From a virus, in IMG/VR virus record IMGVR_UViG_3300043427_004031, positions 1-49,579 of that record: a stretch of 49,579 nucleotides of DNA. The stretch is one strand, 5' to 3'. The position numbers and the translations under genes were made by a program. The notes beneath the pieces are model-generated. The model saw only the letters and a list, made by a program, of their open reading frames with translations, was not told where the DNA came from and made no database searches. The stretch's first letter is position 1. Every line of letters begins with the position of its first letter. Below are positions 14,810 through 22,964 of the stretch, one piece after another.

Positions 14810-15856
14810 ATGGATAAAGATGTAGAGAGAGCAAGACACTTCTTCTTCATTCAAAAAATCCAAGTTGCAGAAATCAAAAAGACCCAGATTGGGTCTTTTG
14901 ACATATTTGACGTTTATCCAGAATTTGGAACAAAACTGTCTAAACTTGCAAAATCAATTGGAGATTTTGCACTTTACATGGGATCAATGAGTGAGCCAAA
15001 TGGTGAGATCAATTACCAAACGGGTTCCTACAAGATTTCGATCCAAAGAAGGGACGTTGACCAGATGCTCCTAAGTCAAGCCCTAGCCCTCCTGCCCGCT
15101 TCGGCCCTCTCCCCTATGGTGCTTGGCTGCACCGCGCTAGGCGGGCCGCTGGTAGTGGATCAAGGGGCTGTCCCCAATACCCTAGTGGCAGGTGCCCCCG
15201 GCGCAGGAAAGAGTACGCTTTTAAAGGTAATGGTTGAGTGCCTTTTGACATCTGGTGTTGCAGTAACAATAATTGACCCTAAAATTGTAGACTTCAATGA
15301 ATTTAGCAAAAGACGGCCCTGTACGGTTGTTTCCGATCCTGATGATTTCGGAAGAACGCTTGATTCTATTATAGATAGGATGAATACAATTTATTCTCTT
15401 TTGAGCAAAAGAGGATATGTCTCTGCAGTCCAGAACAATATGATGAGTTCTCAGAAGATTTGCCCATATGCCTTAATTATTGATGAGTGGTCAGATGTTT
15501 ACCTTTCTGACAAAAAGAATCTAAACAAGGTTCTTACAATTTCTCAAAAAGGTAGAGCCGCAGGAATCTCTGTTATCCTAGCAACACAGCGTCCATCATC
15601 ATCAATTCTTCCAGGTCAAATTAAGGCAAACTTTACAGGAAGAATTGCAATGAGAGTTTCTTCAGATATGGAATCAAGAATTATTATGAATTCTTCTCTT
15701 GCAGCAAATATAACTGAGCCAGGAATGGCGTACTATATAGACCAGAGCTGTAGGCAGCCCGTCTATTTTAGAGTTGCAAAGAATGATATTGCAAAAATTG
15801 AGCCACAGCAAAAGGGTACGTCATTTTGGTCAAATTTAATTTCAATATTTAAGTAA
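14810..15856 (+). CDS. FtsK/SpoIIIE-like DNA translocase ATPase
   Basis: A 348-residue RecA-fold motor ATPase. Walker A is GAPGAGKST from residue 128, Walker B is ALIIDEWSD near residue 223, and the sensor segment GRAAGISVILATQRPS is characteristic of FtsK/HerA-type translocases. It lacks the membrane and gamma domains of cellular FtsK, so it is a soluble motor. It may translocate DNA during replication, recombination or packaging. The neighbours (primase fragment, SbcCD, nuclease) point to DNA processing. The 5' portion contains a terminator-like hairpin at 14877-14899, and the Walker A region lies in a strikingly GC-rich island (about 15070-15215). Confidence 0.88.
   Translation: MDKDVERARHFFFIQKIQVAEIKKTQIGSFDIFDVYPEFGTKLSKLAKSIGDFALYMGSMSEPNGEINYQTGSYKISIQRRDVDQMLLSQALALLPASALSPMVLGCTALGGPLVVDQGAVPNTLVAGAPGAGKSTLLKVMVECLLTSGVAVTIIDPKIVDFNEFSKRRPCTVVSDPDDFGRTLDSIIDRMNTIYSLLSKRGYVSAVQNNMMSSQKICPYALIIDEWSDVYLSDKKNLNKVLTISQKGRAAGISVILATQRPSSSILPGQIKANFTGRIAMRVSSDMESRIIMNSSLAANITEPGMAYYIDQSCRQPVYFRVAKNDIAKIEPQQKGTSFWSNLISIFK
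14877..14899 (+). other. Terminator-like hairpin inside the FtsK-like gene
   Basis: AAAAGACCCA (14877-14886) and TGGGTCTTTT (14890-14899) form a perfect 10-bp stem with a three-base loop and a short T-run, 67 bases into the coding region. It could work as an attenuator or pause site for the gene. Confidence 0.5.
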
Positions 15857-15860
15857 TAAA

Positions 15861-16388
15861 ATGAAAATTGCATCCAGAACAGACATAGCAAAGCAAGTAA
15901 AAATATTAGAGCTTGCATCACAATTTGGAATTCAGCTTGAATCAACTTCAGCAGGTAATTTTGATTACCGTTGTCGTTGCCCATCTGTAGATCATAAACA
16001 TGGAAAAGAAAAGACATCTTCTTGCTATATAAACTCAAGAGATAATAATTTCTTTTGTTATGGATGCAATCAGGGTGTTTCATCAATTGACTTTTATATG
16101 TTTTGCACAGGCAAGACATTCTCAGAAGCAATGGTTGAAATGAGGTCTATGGTTAAAAATCCAGGAGCATATCAAGATGTAATAGAGCAAAAAAGGGTTG
16201 CCTTTCCAATTCTTTTAAATACATCTGCAATAATTAGAGAGTTTCTTTCAAAGAACCCAGGCCAAATAGATAATATGTCTGGACTATTGAGAAAAATAGA
16301 TCGTATTTCTTTTGAAAGCTCAAAGGAAGATCCTGATAAAATAGAAAGACTAAATGAAAAATTGAAAAAAATGCTGGAGTCAAAATGA
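15861..16388 (+). CDS. CHC2 zinc-finger primase-like protein (N-terminal part of a split DnaG)
   Basis: A 175-residue protein. Residues 34-80 contain YRCRCPSVDHKH, then SCYINSRDNNFFCYGC, followed by SSIDFYMFCTGKTFSEAM. This is the CHC2 zinc-binding domain of DnaG-type primases, which recognises the priming site. There is no TOPRIM domain in this protein. The catalytic TOPRIM core is encoded separately at 42445, so the primase is split over two genes about 26 kb apart. The C-terminal 80 residues are helical. The stop overlaps a vestigial sbcD start (ATGA), showing the original operon order before the homing gene arrived. Confidence 0.85.
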   Translation: MKIASRTDIAKQVKILELASQFGIQLESTSAGNFDYRCRCPSVDHKHGKEKTSSCYINSRDNNFFCYGCNQGVSSIDFYMFCTGKTFSEAMVEMRSMVKNPGAYQDVIEQKRVAFPILLNTSAIIREFLSKNPGQIDNMSGLLRKIDRISFESSKEDPDKIERLNEKLKKMLESK

Positions 16389-16408
16389 AAACCGTAATTA
16401 ATAACTGA
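16385..16408 (+). pseudogene. Vestigial duplicate start of sbcD
   Basis: ATGAAAACCGTAATT here encodes MKTVI and continues NN to a TGA at 16406. The real SbcD gene at 17221 begins ATGAAAACTGTTATT, also MKTVI. Thirteen of the first 15 bases match, and both copies overlap the preceding stop as ATGA. The most economical reading is that a block carrying the homing endonuclease was inserted at this junction, leaving the old start behind. Confidence 0.6.
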
Positions 16409-16441
16409 TATATTATCATAAATAAATTTGCTTTAGTGACA

Positions 16442-16465
16442 CTCACTTTGGTATAATAAAGTGAG
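16442..16465 (+). promoter_or_regulatory. Extended -10 promoter inside an 8-bp palindrome
   Basis: TGGTATAAT (extended -10; TATAAT at 16452-16457) is framed by CTCACTTT (16442-16449) and AAAGTGAG (16458-16465), a perfect inverted repeat. This gives the homing endonuclease its own promoter with a likely operator or an RNA hairpin at the start of the transcript. Confidence 0.6.
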
Positions 16466-16471
16466 GTGCTT

Positions 16472-17224
16472 ATGATAAAATTCAAAGGAAATAAGGATGA
16501 TCTTAATAAATGTGGAATATACTGCATTTTAAACCTTAAGGATGGGAAGATGTATATTGGATCCACCTCTAACTTTGAAAATAGGTTGCGAGATCATTTT
16601 AAAAATCTTACGGCTAAGAGGCATGCAAATATTTTTCTGCAAAATGCATATAACAAATATGGAAATGATTCTTTTGAATTTAAAATTTTAGAGATATGCA
16701 GCAATTCACTTGCTACTACTGATCTTCTTTCTGTAGAACAAAAGTATTTAGATGATATTTTTAAGATCAAAAATCACTACGATTACCATTATAATATGGC
16801 AGTTATGTCAAACTCGCCTATGGCCGGAAGAAAACATTCCAAAGAGACAATACAAAAGATGAGTGGCAAAACTCCACATAATAAGGGTAAGAGCCTTACC
16901 GAAGAGCAGAAGAGACACCTTAGCGAAATTAATAGTGGAGAAAAAAATCCAAACTTTGGTAAGAAACGCTCTGCAGAGACTAAAAAGAAAATTAGCGATT
17001 CAAGGTGGGGAAGCGATAATCCAGGTTATATTTCCGAGATTGAAGCAAAAAATGTTAATACTGGAGAAATAAAGACAGGATCATCCTATAATGATATAGC
17101 AAAGATGTTTGGAGTTTCTCGCTCTGCAATTCAGCGCAGACTAAATAAAGATCACGAAAAATATACAGAAAAATTAATCAACGGTTGTTGGAAAATATAT
17201 AGAATAAATAACGAGGAAAAATGA
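16472..17224 (+). CDS. GIY-YIG homing endonuclease
   Basis: A 250-residue free-standing homing endonuclease. The N-terminal GIY-YIG domain has CGIYCILN (about residues 14-21) and KMYIGSTSNFENRLRDHF (about 26-43), with the catalytic Arg in the latter. Two NUMOD3-type DNA-binding modules follow (GRKHSKETIQKMSG and HLSEINSGEKNPNFGKKRSAET), then a helix-turn-helix like NUMOD1 (SYNDIAKMFGVSRSAIQRRL). Such enzymes cut an unoccupied allele and spread their own gene. ATG 16472 fits the GTGAGG ribosome-binding site; a GTG at 16466 is less likely. It has its own promoter and separates the primase fragment from sbcD. Confidence 0.92.
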   Translation: MIKFKGNKDDLNKCGIYCILNLKDGKMYIGSTSNFENRLRDHFKNLTAKRHANIFLQNAYNKYGNDSFEFKILEICSNSLATTDLLSVEQKYLDDIFKIKNHYDYHYNMAVMSNSPMAGRKHSKETIQKMSGKTPHNKGKSLTEEQKRHLSEINSGEKNPNFGKKRSAETKKKISDSRWGSDNPGYISEIEAKNVNTGEIKTGSSYNDIAKMFGVSRSAIQRRLNKDHEKYTEKLINGCWKIYRINNEEK

Positions 17225-18384
17225 AAACTGTTATTTGCGGTGACACCCACATTGGTAATATCATGTCGCTTGGACGCCCCAACGGATCTGGTGGAAACAC
17301 CAGAGTTGATGATTACGAGCGTTCCTTAAACTTTATAATTGACTACTGCATTTCAAATAATGTTGAAGTATTTATTCAGACTGGAGATCTTTTTGAAGTA
17401 AGAAATCCAACCACTGAGCATATTCAGATTGCAGATCGTGCAATAAAAAGACTTTCTGATGCAAATATCTTTACTGTAGTCATAATGGGAAATCATGACT
17501 ACAGAAAGACTGGAGATAGCTATACCAGCGCATTAGCAACAATGCAGGCAAACTCCTACAAGAATGTTAGAATTCTTCTTAAGCCAGAGTCAATAATCTA
17601 TTCAAATAAAAATGGCGAATCTCAAGCCATGCTTCTTATTCCATACCGTGACAAAAGAATGTATGCCGGTACCGGAGCAAAAGAATGCACAGATCTTTTT
17701 AACTTGCAGTTAAAAGAAATGGCAGAGAGAATACCAGATGATATCCCATCAATAGCGGTTGGTCACAATTTCTTCTTTGAAGGAAATTATTTTGACTATG
17801 GTGGACACGAAGTTCTTGTATCACCAGATTCTCTAAAGAATCTAAGTGGTGTGGTAATGGGTCATCATCATGAGTTTAGAAGAATTAGAAAGTCAGGTCC
17901 AAAAGCTTATTATGTTGGATCTCTTGAAAAGACAAATTTTGGTGATGCAGATGTTGAAAAGTTCTTTTTAGTTTTTGATTCAGAAAAATCTGACTTTGAA
18001 CAGGTCAAGATTCCAACCAGAGAACTATTAGACTTATCATTTGATCTTTCTGGATCTACAGCTTTTACTTATCTTCAAGATTATAGTGAGCAGATTAAAA
18101 AGTTCTCACTTGATGATAAAATTTGCAGAGCAAAAATTAAAATAAAAGATGGAACCCAAGCATTATTTTCAAGGGGTGAGATAGAGAAAACTCTTTATTC
18201 TGCTGGAGCATTTCATGTTTCAAAAATAATATGGGACGTTGAGCAGGTAAAGCTTGAGAAAGATAAAGAAATTCTTTCTCACAAAACAGACTATGAGGTA
18301 TTTCAGGCTTTTGCAAAAACCCAAGGTCTTAACGACGATTTCTTAAACAAGCTTCTAGAAGAAGCAAAAAAGATTATGGTGTAA
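17221..18384 (+). CDS. sbcD: SbcD/Mre11-type nuclease subunit (T4 gp47-like)
   Basis: A 387-residue calcineurin-like phosphoesterase. The metal motifs are all present: GDTHIG at residues 7-12, GDLFE near 58-62, GNHDY near 94-98, GHNFF near 181, and GHHHE near 217-221. With SbcC it forms a double-strand-break nuclease that processes DNA ends and hairpins; in T4 the homologous gp46/47 complex drives recombination-dependent replication. The gene starts in an ATGA overlap with the homing endonuclease, and the SbcC gene follows after one base. The C-terminal 100 residues form the capping and SbcC-binding region. Confidence 0.93.
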   Translation: MKTVICGDTHIGNIMSLGRPNGSGGNTRVDDYERSLNFIIDYCISNNVEVFIQTGDLFEVRNPTTEHIQIADRAIKRLSDANIFTVVIMGNHDYRKTGDSYTSALATMQANSYKNVRILLKPESIIYSNKNGESQAMLLIPYRDKRMYAGTGAKECTDLFNLQLKEMAERIPDDIPSIAVGHNFFFEGNYFDYGGHEVLVSPDSLKNLSGVVMGHHHEFRRIRKSGPKAYYVGSLEKTNFGDADVEKFFLVFDSEKSDFEQVKIPTRELLDLSFDLSGSTAFTYLQDYSEQIKKFSLDDKICRAKIKIKDGTQALFSRGEIEKTLYSAGAFHVSKIIWDVEQVKLEKDKEILSHKTDYEVFQAFAKTQGLNDDFLNKLLEEAKKIMV

Positions 18385-18385
18385 A

Positions 18386-20500
18386 ATGCTTCCAAAGAAA
18401 CTAAAGTTAGAAAACTTCTTTTCTCACAAAGTAAGTGAAATAGATTTTTCACTTTTTAACTCTGCACTTCTAGTTGGCTCTGTTGATGGAGATTATTACA
18501 GATCAAATGGATCTGGTAAATCTGCAATAATGGAATCAATCCTATGGTGTTTATATAACAAGTCCAGAGCAACAACAATGGACGATGTAATAACATGGGG
18601 AGAAAATAAGTGTGAGGTTTCGTTGGAGTTTTCTCATGGCGATGGAACTTATCTCGTAAAGAGAGTTAGGCTAAGAAATACTTCTACTTCAACAGTAGAT
18701 CTTTTTACTCTTGACTCAGAAGGAAAATGGAAGTCACTATCTGGCTCAACATCAGGAGAAACAAATGACAGAATTGTCAATCTTTTAAAGATTGATTATA
18801 AAACATTTGTAAATTCAGCTTACTTTAGACAGAATGATATCTCAGAATTTGCAACATCAGAAGCTTCAAAGAAAAAAGAAATTCTTAAAAGTATTGTAGA
18901 TATTTCAAAATGGGACTCTTTTGAAAAAGAAGCAAAGAAAAAAGCAAAAGATATTCAAACTGAAATTGTAAAATATCAGGCAAGATATGACTCTTTAAAT
19001 GCGGAGGTTCAAGCTCTTATTGCTAGTGAAGCAGAGCTTTTGACTGCTACAAAGATACTTGAGACAAAGTCGAAAGAGAAAGAGGATCTGCAGGAGTCTG
19101 TAGAGGCACTTTCCGAAAAGTATCTTAAGATGAAAAACAACATTGATACTGCAAGCTGGGATAAGGCAATCGCAGAGATAGCCTCTCTAAAGGCATCCGG
19201 AAAGGATCTAAAGGCTAGATTTGATCAAGTATTACAATCTCTTACAAAAAGATTGGAGAGAAGCGATTCGTTAGTATCAAAAATAAGCCTACTTGAAAAA
19301 AAGATCAAGACACTATCTTTTGATCCAGATGTTGAGCAAAAGATTGAGAGAATGTCCACAGAGTGGATTGAATATTCTGGATCAATTCAGCAATCAAAGA
19401 TAAAGCTAAAAGAGCTTTCTGATGTTCATCTTCACACTGGAAAGTGTCATGTTTGTCTTCAGGAGGTAAATGAAGAAATTGCATCAAGATTGCACACAGA
19501 GCATCAGTCAAGTGTTGATTACTATACAAAAAAGAAGGCAAATGCAGAGAAAAGAATTCAGTACCTATCAGAGCTGAAAAAAGAACTTGAGAAGCAAAAG
19601 GCAGATAACCTAGAAATAGAGAGGGGAAAGGAAGAGATTAAAAACCTTCTTTCTCAAAAAGAAATATTAAAAGAAGAAATCTCTGCTGGAGAAGAAGAAA
19701 AAGAAGATCTTTATTCAAGAATGGTAGAAGTAAAGAGAAAAATATCTGCAAATGAAGATATTTTAAATTCGCTAAAGAATGAAGATTTTCAAATCCTACA
19801 CGATGATTTAAAGGCAGGAAAGGAAAAGCTTCAAGTCATTTCTAATGAAATACTGCAGGCAGGAATAAAGGTTGGCTCTCTTAGAGAGAAAACAGAATCT
19901 TTATCGGCAAAGAAGATTGAGCTAAATGAACTAAAGAAATCTTTTGACTCAAAGAATGAGCAAATGGCAATCTTTGACAAGATGGTAAAAATGTTTGGAA
20001 AGAGTGGAATTCAAGCACTTCTTCTTGAGGCTGTAATTGAAGATCTTCAGAGAACAGCAAATAGAATTCTTTCTTCTATCTCTGATCAGTTTTCAATTTC
20101 TTTAGAAACACAGAGGGTTGGATCCGATGGTATTTCTACAGTAGAAACTCTTGATCTTAATGTAAAGAAAGATGGTGCTCTCTGCGGATTCTCCTCTCTC
20201 AGTGGTGGAGAGCAATTTAGAATAGCTCTATCACTTAGAATCGCCCTGTCAGAAATTGCAACCCAACATGGCGGTTCTGCACTAGAGTTCCTGCTTCTTG
20301 ACGAAATAAATTCACCTCTAGATAAAAGTGGTGTAGAGACTCTATTTGTAAATATAATAAAGCAGCTTGAAAATAAATATAAGATTTTGGTAATTACACA
20401 TGATGACTCTCTAAAAGAAAGGTTTGAGAATGTTCTAGATGTTTCAAAAATAAATGGAGATAGCTCTATTTCTTTTTACACTGGTAATATATCTGCTTAA
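18386..20500 (+). CDS. sbcC: SbcC/Rad50-type SMC ATPase (T4 gp46-like)
   Basis: A 704-residue SMC-like ATPase. Walker A is at residues 41-46 (NGSGKS), long coiled coils run from about 165 to 350 and from 365 to 560, and the zinc hook CHVC sits between them at residues 354-357. The ABC signature LSGGEQFRIALSLR and Walker B EFLLLDEINSPLD are near the C-terminus. Rad50-type dimers hold DNA and regulate the Mre11/SbcD nuclease encoded just upstream. The length is shorter than E. coli SbcC and closer to phage homologues. Its role here is DNA-end processing for recombination-dependent replication. Confidence 0.94.
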   Translation: MLPKKLKLENFFSHKVSEIDFSLFNSALLVGSVDGDYYRSNGSGKSAIMESILWCLYNKSRATTMDDVITWGENKCEVSLEFSHGDGTYLVKRVRLRNTSTSTVDLFTLDSEGKWKSLSGSTSGETNDRIVNLLKIDYKTFVNSAYFRQNDISEFATSEASKKKEILKSIVDISKWDSFEKEAKKKAKDIQTEIVKYQARYDSLNAEVQALIASEAELLTATKILETKSKEKEDLQESVEALSEKYLKMKNNIDTASWDKAIAEIASLKASGKDLKARFDQVLQSLTKRLERSDSLVSKISLLEKKIKTLSFDPDVEQKIERMSTEWIEYSGSIQQSKIKLKELSDVHLHTGKCHVCLQEVNEEIASRLHTEHQSSVDYYTKKKANAEKRIQYLSELKKELEKQKADNLEIERGKEEIKNLLSQKEILKEEISAGEEEKEDLYSRMVEVKRKISANEDILNSLKNEDFQILHDDLKAGKEKLQVISNEILQAGIKVGSLREKTESLSAKKIELNELKKSFDSKNEQMAIFDKMVKMFGKSGIQALLLEAVIEDLQRTANRILSSISDQFSISLETQRVGSDGISTVETLDLNVKKDGALCGFSSLSGGEQFRIALSLRIALSEIATQHGGSALEFLLLDEINSPLDKSGVETLFVNIIKQLENKYKILVITHDDSLKERFENVLDVSKINGDSSISFYTGNISA

Positions 20501-20503
20501 GAT

Positions 20504-21385
20504 ATGGCAATCATTCTTACAGTAGTTCAAAGCACAAATCAAATAATATCAGGTATACCAGAGTATGTCGAGGTAGAGACAAATGTACCGTCAGTTGTAT
20601 TTTATACATTTGATGGTACAGATCCAACAATAGAATCTGAGTTTTTAACCGGAACAAGGCTTTTGCTTCCGACCTCTGGAAACAGCGTTCTCTTGAAACT
20701 TGTAGCTATAGCAGGATCAGAATCTTCTGATGTATTTGAGCATGAGTGGGGAACCATTCTAAATGCAATAACAAGAAGATTTGAAGAAAATCAAGGAATA
20801 AATATTCTTCCTCCAAATGCAGAAGTAGTTGATTCACTTGCTGTAACTGAGTCAGGTAGTCCAGCAAGAGAAACATCAATAGAATTTGTTGACCTTGAAA
20901 TGAAGGCAACAGATAGAGATAAATATAAAAAATTTGACGGAGGAAAAACTAGCTTAGATTTTATTAATTTTAGACTTGAAATTTTAATAAATGAACAGCC
21001 ATATCAATCAAAAGTATCTACGGTAAACAACAATCTTGATTTTGATCCAAAGGCAGGACTAGTAATAATTGATGGATCTACTCCAGAAAAAATGACAGCA
21101 CAAGCTATAAAAATAATAAATAGGCCAACAGATACTATGGCACCAAGATCTGATTCCTATAATTTTAGGGTCGGGCTTGACTCTGTTCAAAGCAGCAATC
21201 TTGTAAGATATTTTATAAATCCAAAGACTGGAAAAATGGTCTTTTATTATTTTGATTCAAGAGAGTGCAGATGGATTCAATCTATTCAGCAGGTTACACC
21301 AAGGCCATTGGATCTCGGCCAACAAGTTGGCAATCCAAAGGTTTTTTCCTGGATTCAGGATCCAATTATGAGTAAAATATTCTAA
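20504..21385 (+). CDS. Hypothetical virion-like protein with chitobiase C-terminal-type domain
   Basis: A 293-residue beta-rich protein. Residues 20-65 (VETNVPSVVFYTFDGTDPT, then GTRLLLPTSGNSVLLKLVAIAG) resemble the small Ig-like chitobiase/beta-hexosaminidase C-terminal domain (often found in surface and virion proteins). The rest (about 90-293) is not recognised. Its occurrence between sbcC and a nuclease gene is unexpected for a structural protein. It starts four bases after sbcC and its stop overlaps the nuclease start. Function unknown. Confidence 0.65.
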   Translation: MAIILTVVQSTNQIISGIPEYVEVETNVPSVVFYTFDGTDPTIESEFLTGTRLLLPTSGNSVLLKLVAIAGSESSDVFEHEWGTILNAITRRFEENQGINILPPNAEVVDSLAVTESGSPARETSIEFVDLEMKATDRDKYKKFDGGKTSLDFINFRLEILINEQPYQSKVSTVNNNLDFDPKAGLVIIDGSTPEKMTAQAIKIINRPTDTMAPRSDSYNFRVGLDSVQSSNLVRYFINPKTGKMVFYYFDSRECRWIQSIQQVTPRPLDLGQQVGNPKVFSWIQDPIMSKIF

Positions 21386-22143
21386 TGCAAGACCAAAATT
21401 CAACACCAAAAAAAATAAAACTTTCAGTATCATCAATCAAAACATACGAGGACTGTCCAAAAAAATATTGGTATGGCTATGTAGAGAAGCCTCCAATAGA
21501 AAAGAAGCCATGGGTCCATCTTGAGTTTGGATCATGCCTACATTTAGTACTTGAGAATTTTCATGAATTCTTAATGGAAAATCAGCTACCATCAACAGAG
21601 TATCCAGGCCTAATGAAGAAGTGCATGGAGGCTGCAATAAAAGATTTCAATCAGGAGCTTTTGGAGCCAGAATATAAAAACATGCAATTGATAATGCAGT
21701 CCTACTTAAATGACATAAAGACCAGGGGTCTCCCCAACGTTCTTTGGGTAGAAAAACCATTCGAAATAACCATCGGAGATTTTTTTCTCAAAGGATTTAT
21801 AGATAGGGTTGACCGCACCGGCCCCGGTGCTTATAAAGTAGTGGACTACAAGACGACGAAGAACCCTGCCTACCTCGACAGCTTTCAGTTGCTCGTTTAT
21901 GCGATGGTTCTAAAGAATGAGCTTCCCGACCTAGAAAAGATTTCCGGAAGCTACACTCTTCTAAAGCACGATTGCAAGGAAAAGTCTTGGGATTTTACAT
22001 TTGATGATCTTAAAAAATGTGAGGAGAAGATTTTAAAATATGGGCACCTAATCCTAAAAGAAGATACTTGGCAGAAGAAGCCCTCTAAGCTCTGCGACTT
22101 CTGTGATTATAAAGAGCTTTGTATTAGCAACTGGTCTGACTAA
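21385..22143 (+). CDS. PD-(D/E)XK nuclease, Cas4/RecB-like, with likely Fe-S cluster
   Basis: A 252-residue exonuclease of the RecB/Cas4 group. The N-terminal SSIKTYEDCPKKYWY box has C24; the catalytic GFIDRVD (D140) and VVDYKTT (D154, K156) form the PD-(D/E)XK core; QLLVYAMVL is the RecB Q-Y motif IV helix. C237, C240 and C246 complete the four-cysteine pattern of an iron-sulfur-stabilised nuclease, as in AddB and Cas4. It likely resects DNA ends for RecA. The middle of the gene (about 21721-21960) is a GC-rich island with hairpins at 21725-21735 and 21815-21830. Confidence 0.88.
   Translation: MQDQNSTPKKIKLSVSSIKTYEDCPKKYWYGYVEKPPIEKKPWVHLEFGSCLHLVLENFHEFLMENQLPSTEYPGLMKKCMEAAIKDFNQELLEPEYKNMQLIMQSYLNDIKTRGLPNVLWVEKPFEITIGDFFLKGFIDRVDRTGPGAYKVVDYKTTKNPAYLDSFQLLVYAMVLKNELPDLEKISGSYTLLKHDCKEKSWDFTFDDLKKCEEKILKYGHLILKEDTWQKKPSKLCDFCDYKELCISNWSD
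21815..21830 (+). other. Intragenic palindrome in nuclease gene
   Basis: GCACCGG (21815-21821) and CCGGTGC (21824-21830) form a 7-bp perfect hairpin around CC, the same loop as in thyX. GGGG-TCT-CCCC lies just upstream at 21725-21735. Both are in a GC-rich island. Confidence 0.5.
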
Positions 22144-22184
22144 CTGATTCCTAGCTGATTAATAAAAAACCAAAAGGAGAAAAT

Positions 22185-22964
22185 ATGAGCACTCATTTCG
22201 AAGGCAATGTAAGGCTTTACAATGAAGAATTTTATGTAAATACAAATACAGGAGAGGGACTAGACAGAGTTCTAAAGAAAATCGATCCACTCCTATTTAA
22301 GATGTCAAACTCTCTATTTATTCCAAACTATGCGCCAGAAGATGTAAAGCAGGAGTTGGCAATAATTGCAATTGAGGGTGTTAGATCTTATGACTCTACA
22401 AAGAATGTGAAGCTTAGCACATTTCTTCACATTCATCTTCACAACAAGATAATTTCAAAAATTCGTAGCAAAAATAAACTTTCAAACAATGCATTTTCTG
22501 TTTCTGAGGATGCATCACTACCATCGACCTGTGAGTGTGGCTCAACGGCATTTAAATCAGAAATTAAAGATGGTGCAGAGATTTCTCGCGAATGCTCATC
22601 ATGTGATAAGGTATATAGAAAAGAAATTAGAACAGCAAAAAAAGAAGTTCTTTTTTCTGAAATTGGAACCAGAATGAGCGCAAACCTTGATGAAGAGGTA
22701 TTGTTTATTGATTCAGTCGGAAATGAAGATGCAATATTCGGAAATATGAGAGCCGAATCAGATGCACTAGAGGCTGAGGCATCAATAGCATCTATTTGTG
22801 ACGGTCTTGATGATAAAACATCTCAAATCTTGAGACTAATTTCACTTGAAGACTATAGCATTAAGGACGCAGCAGAGGAGGTTGGACTTTCTCCTTGGGC
22901 TGCAAATCTAAGATTAAAGAATCTTTCTAGGAATAAAAAGATTCGTGATATGCTTCAGAAGTAA
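22185..22964 (+). CDS. Sigma-70 family factor with inserted zinc ribbon
   Basis: A 259-residue sigma factor. Region 2 lies at about residues 30-105 (YAPEDVKQELAIIAIEGVRS, then KLSTFLHIHLHNKIISKIR). Region 4 is a C-terminal helix-turn-helix (LRLISLEDYSIKDAAEEVGL, then SPWAANLRLKNL). Between them is a four-cysteine zinc-ribbon-like insertion: C116-x-C118, then C137-x2-C140. Region 3 is not evident. It would redirect host RNA polymerase to phage promoters, possibly the GTAtaAT boxes seen in this window. AAGGAG precedes ATG 22185, and the stop overlaps the next start by one base. The zinc ribbon recalls polymerase-binding or DNA-binding ribbons and is unusual in a sigma factor. Confidence 0.82.
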   Translation: MSTHFEGNVRLYNEEFYVNTNTGEGLDRVLKKIDPLLFKMSNSLFIPNYAPEDVKQELAIIAIEGVRSYDSTKNVKLSTFLHIHLHNKIISKIRSKNKLSNNAFSVSEDASLPSTCECGSTAFKSEIKDGAEISRECSSCDKVYRKEIRTAKKEVLFSEIGTRMSANLDEEVLFIDSVGNEDAIFGNMRAESDALEAEASIASICDGLDDKTSQILRLISLEDYSIKDAAEEVGLSPWAANLRLKNLSRNKKIRDMLQK

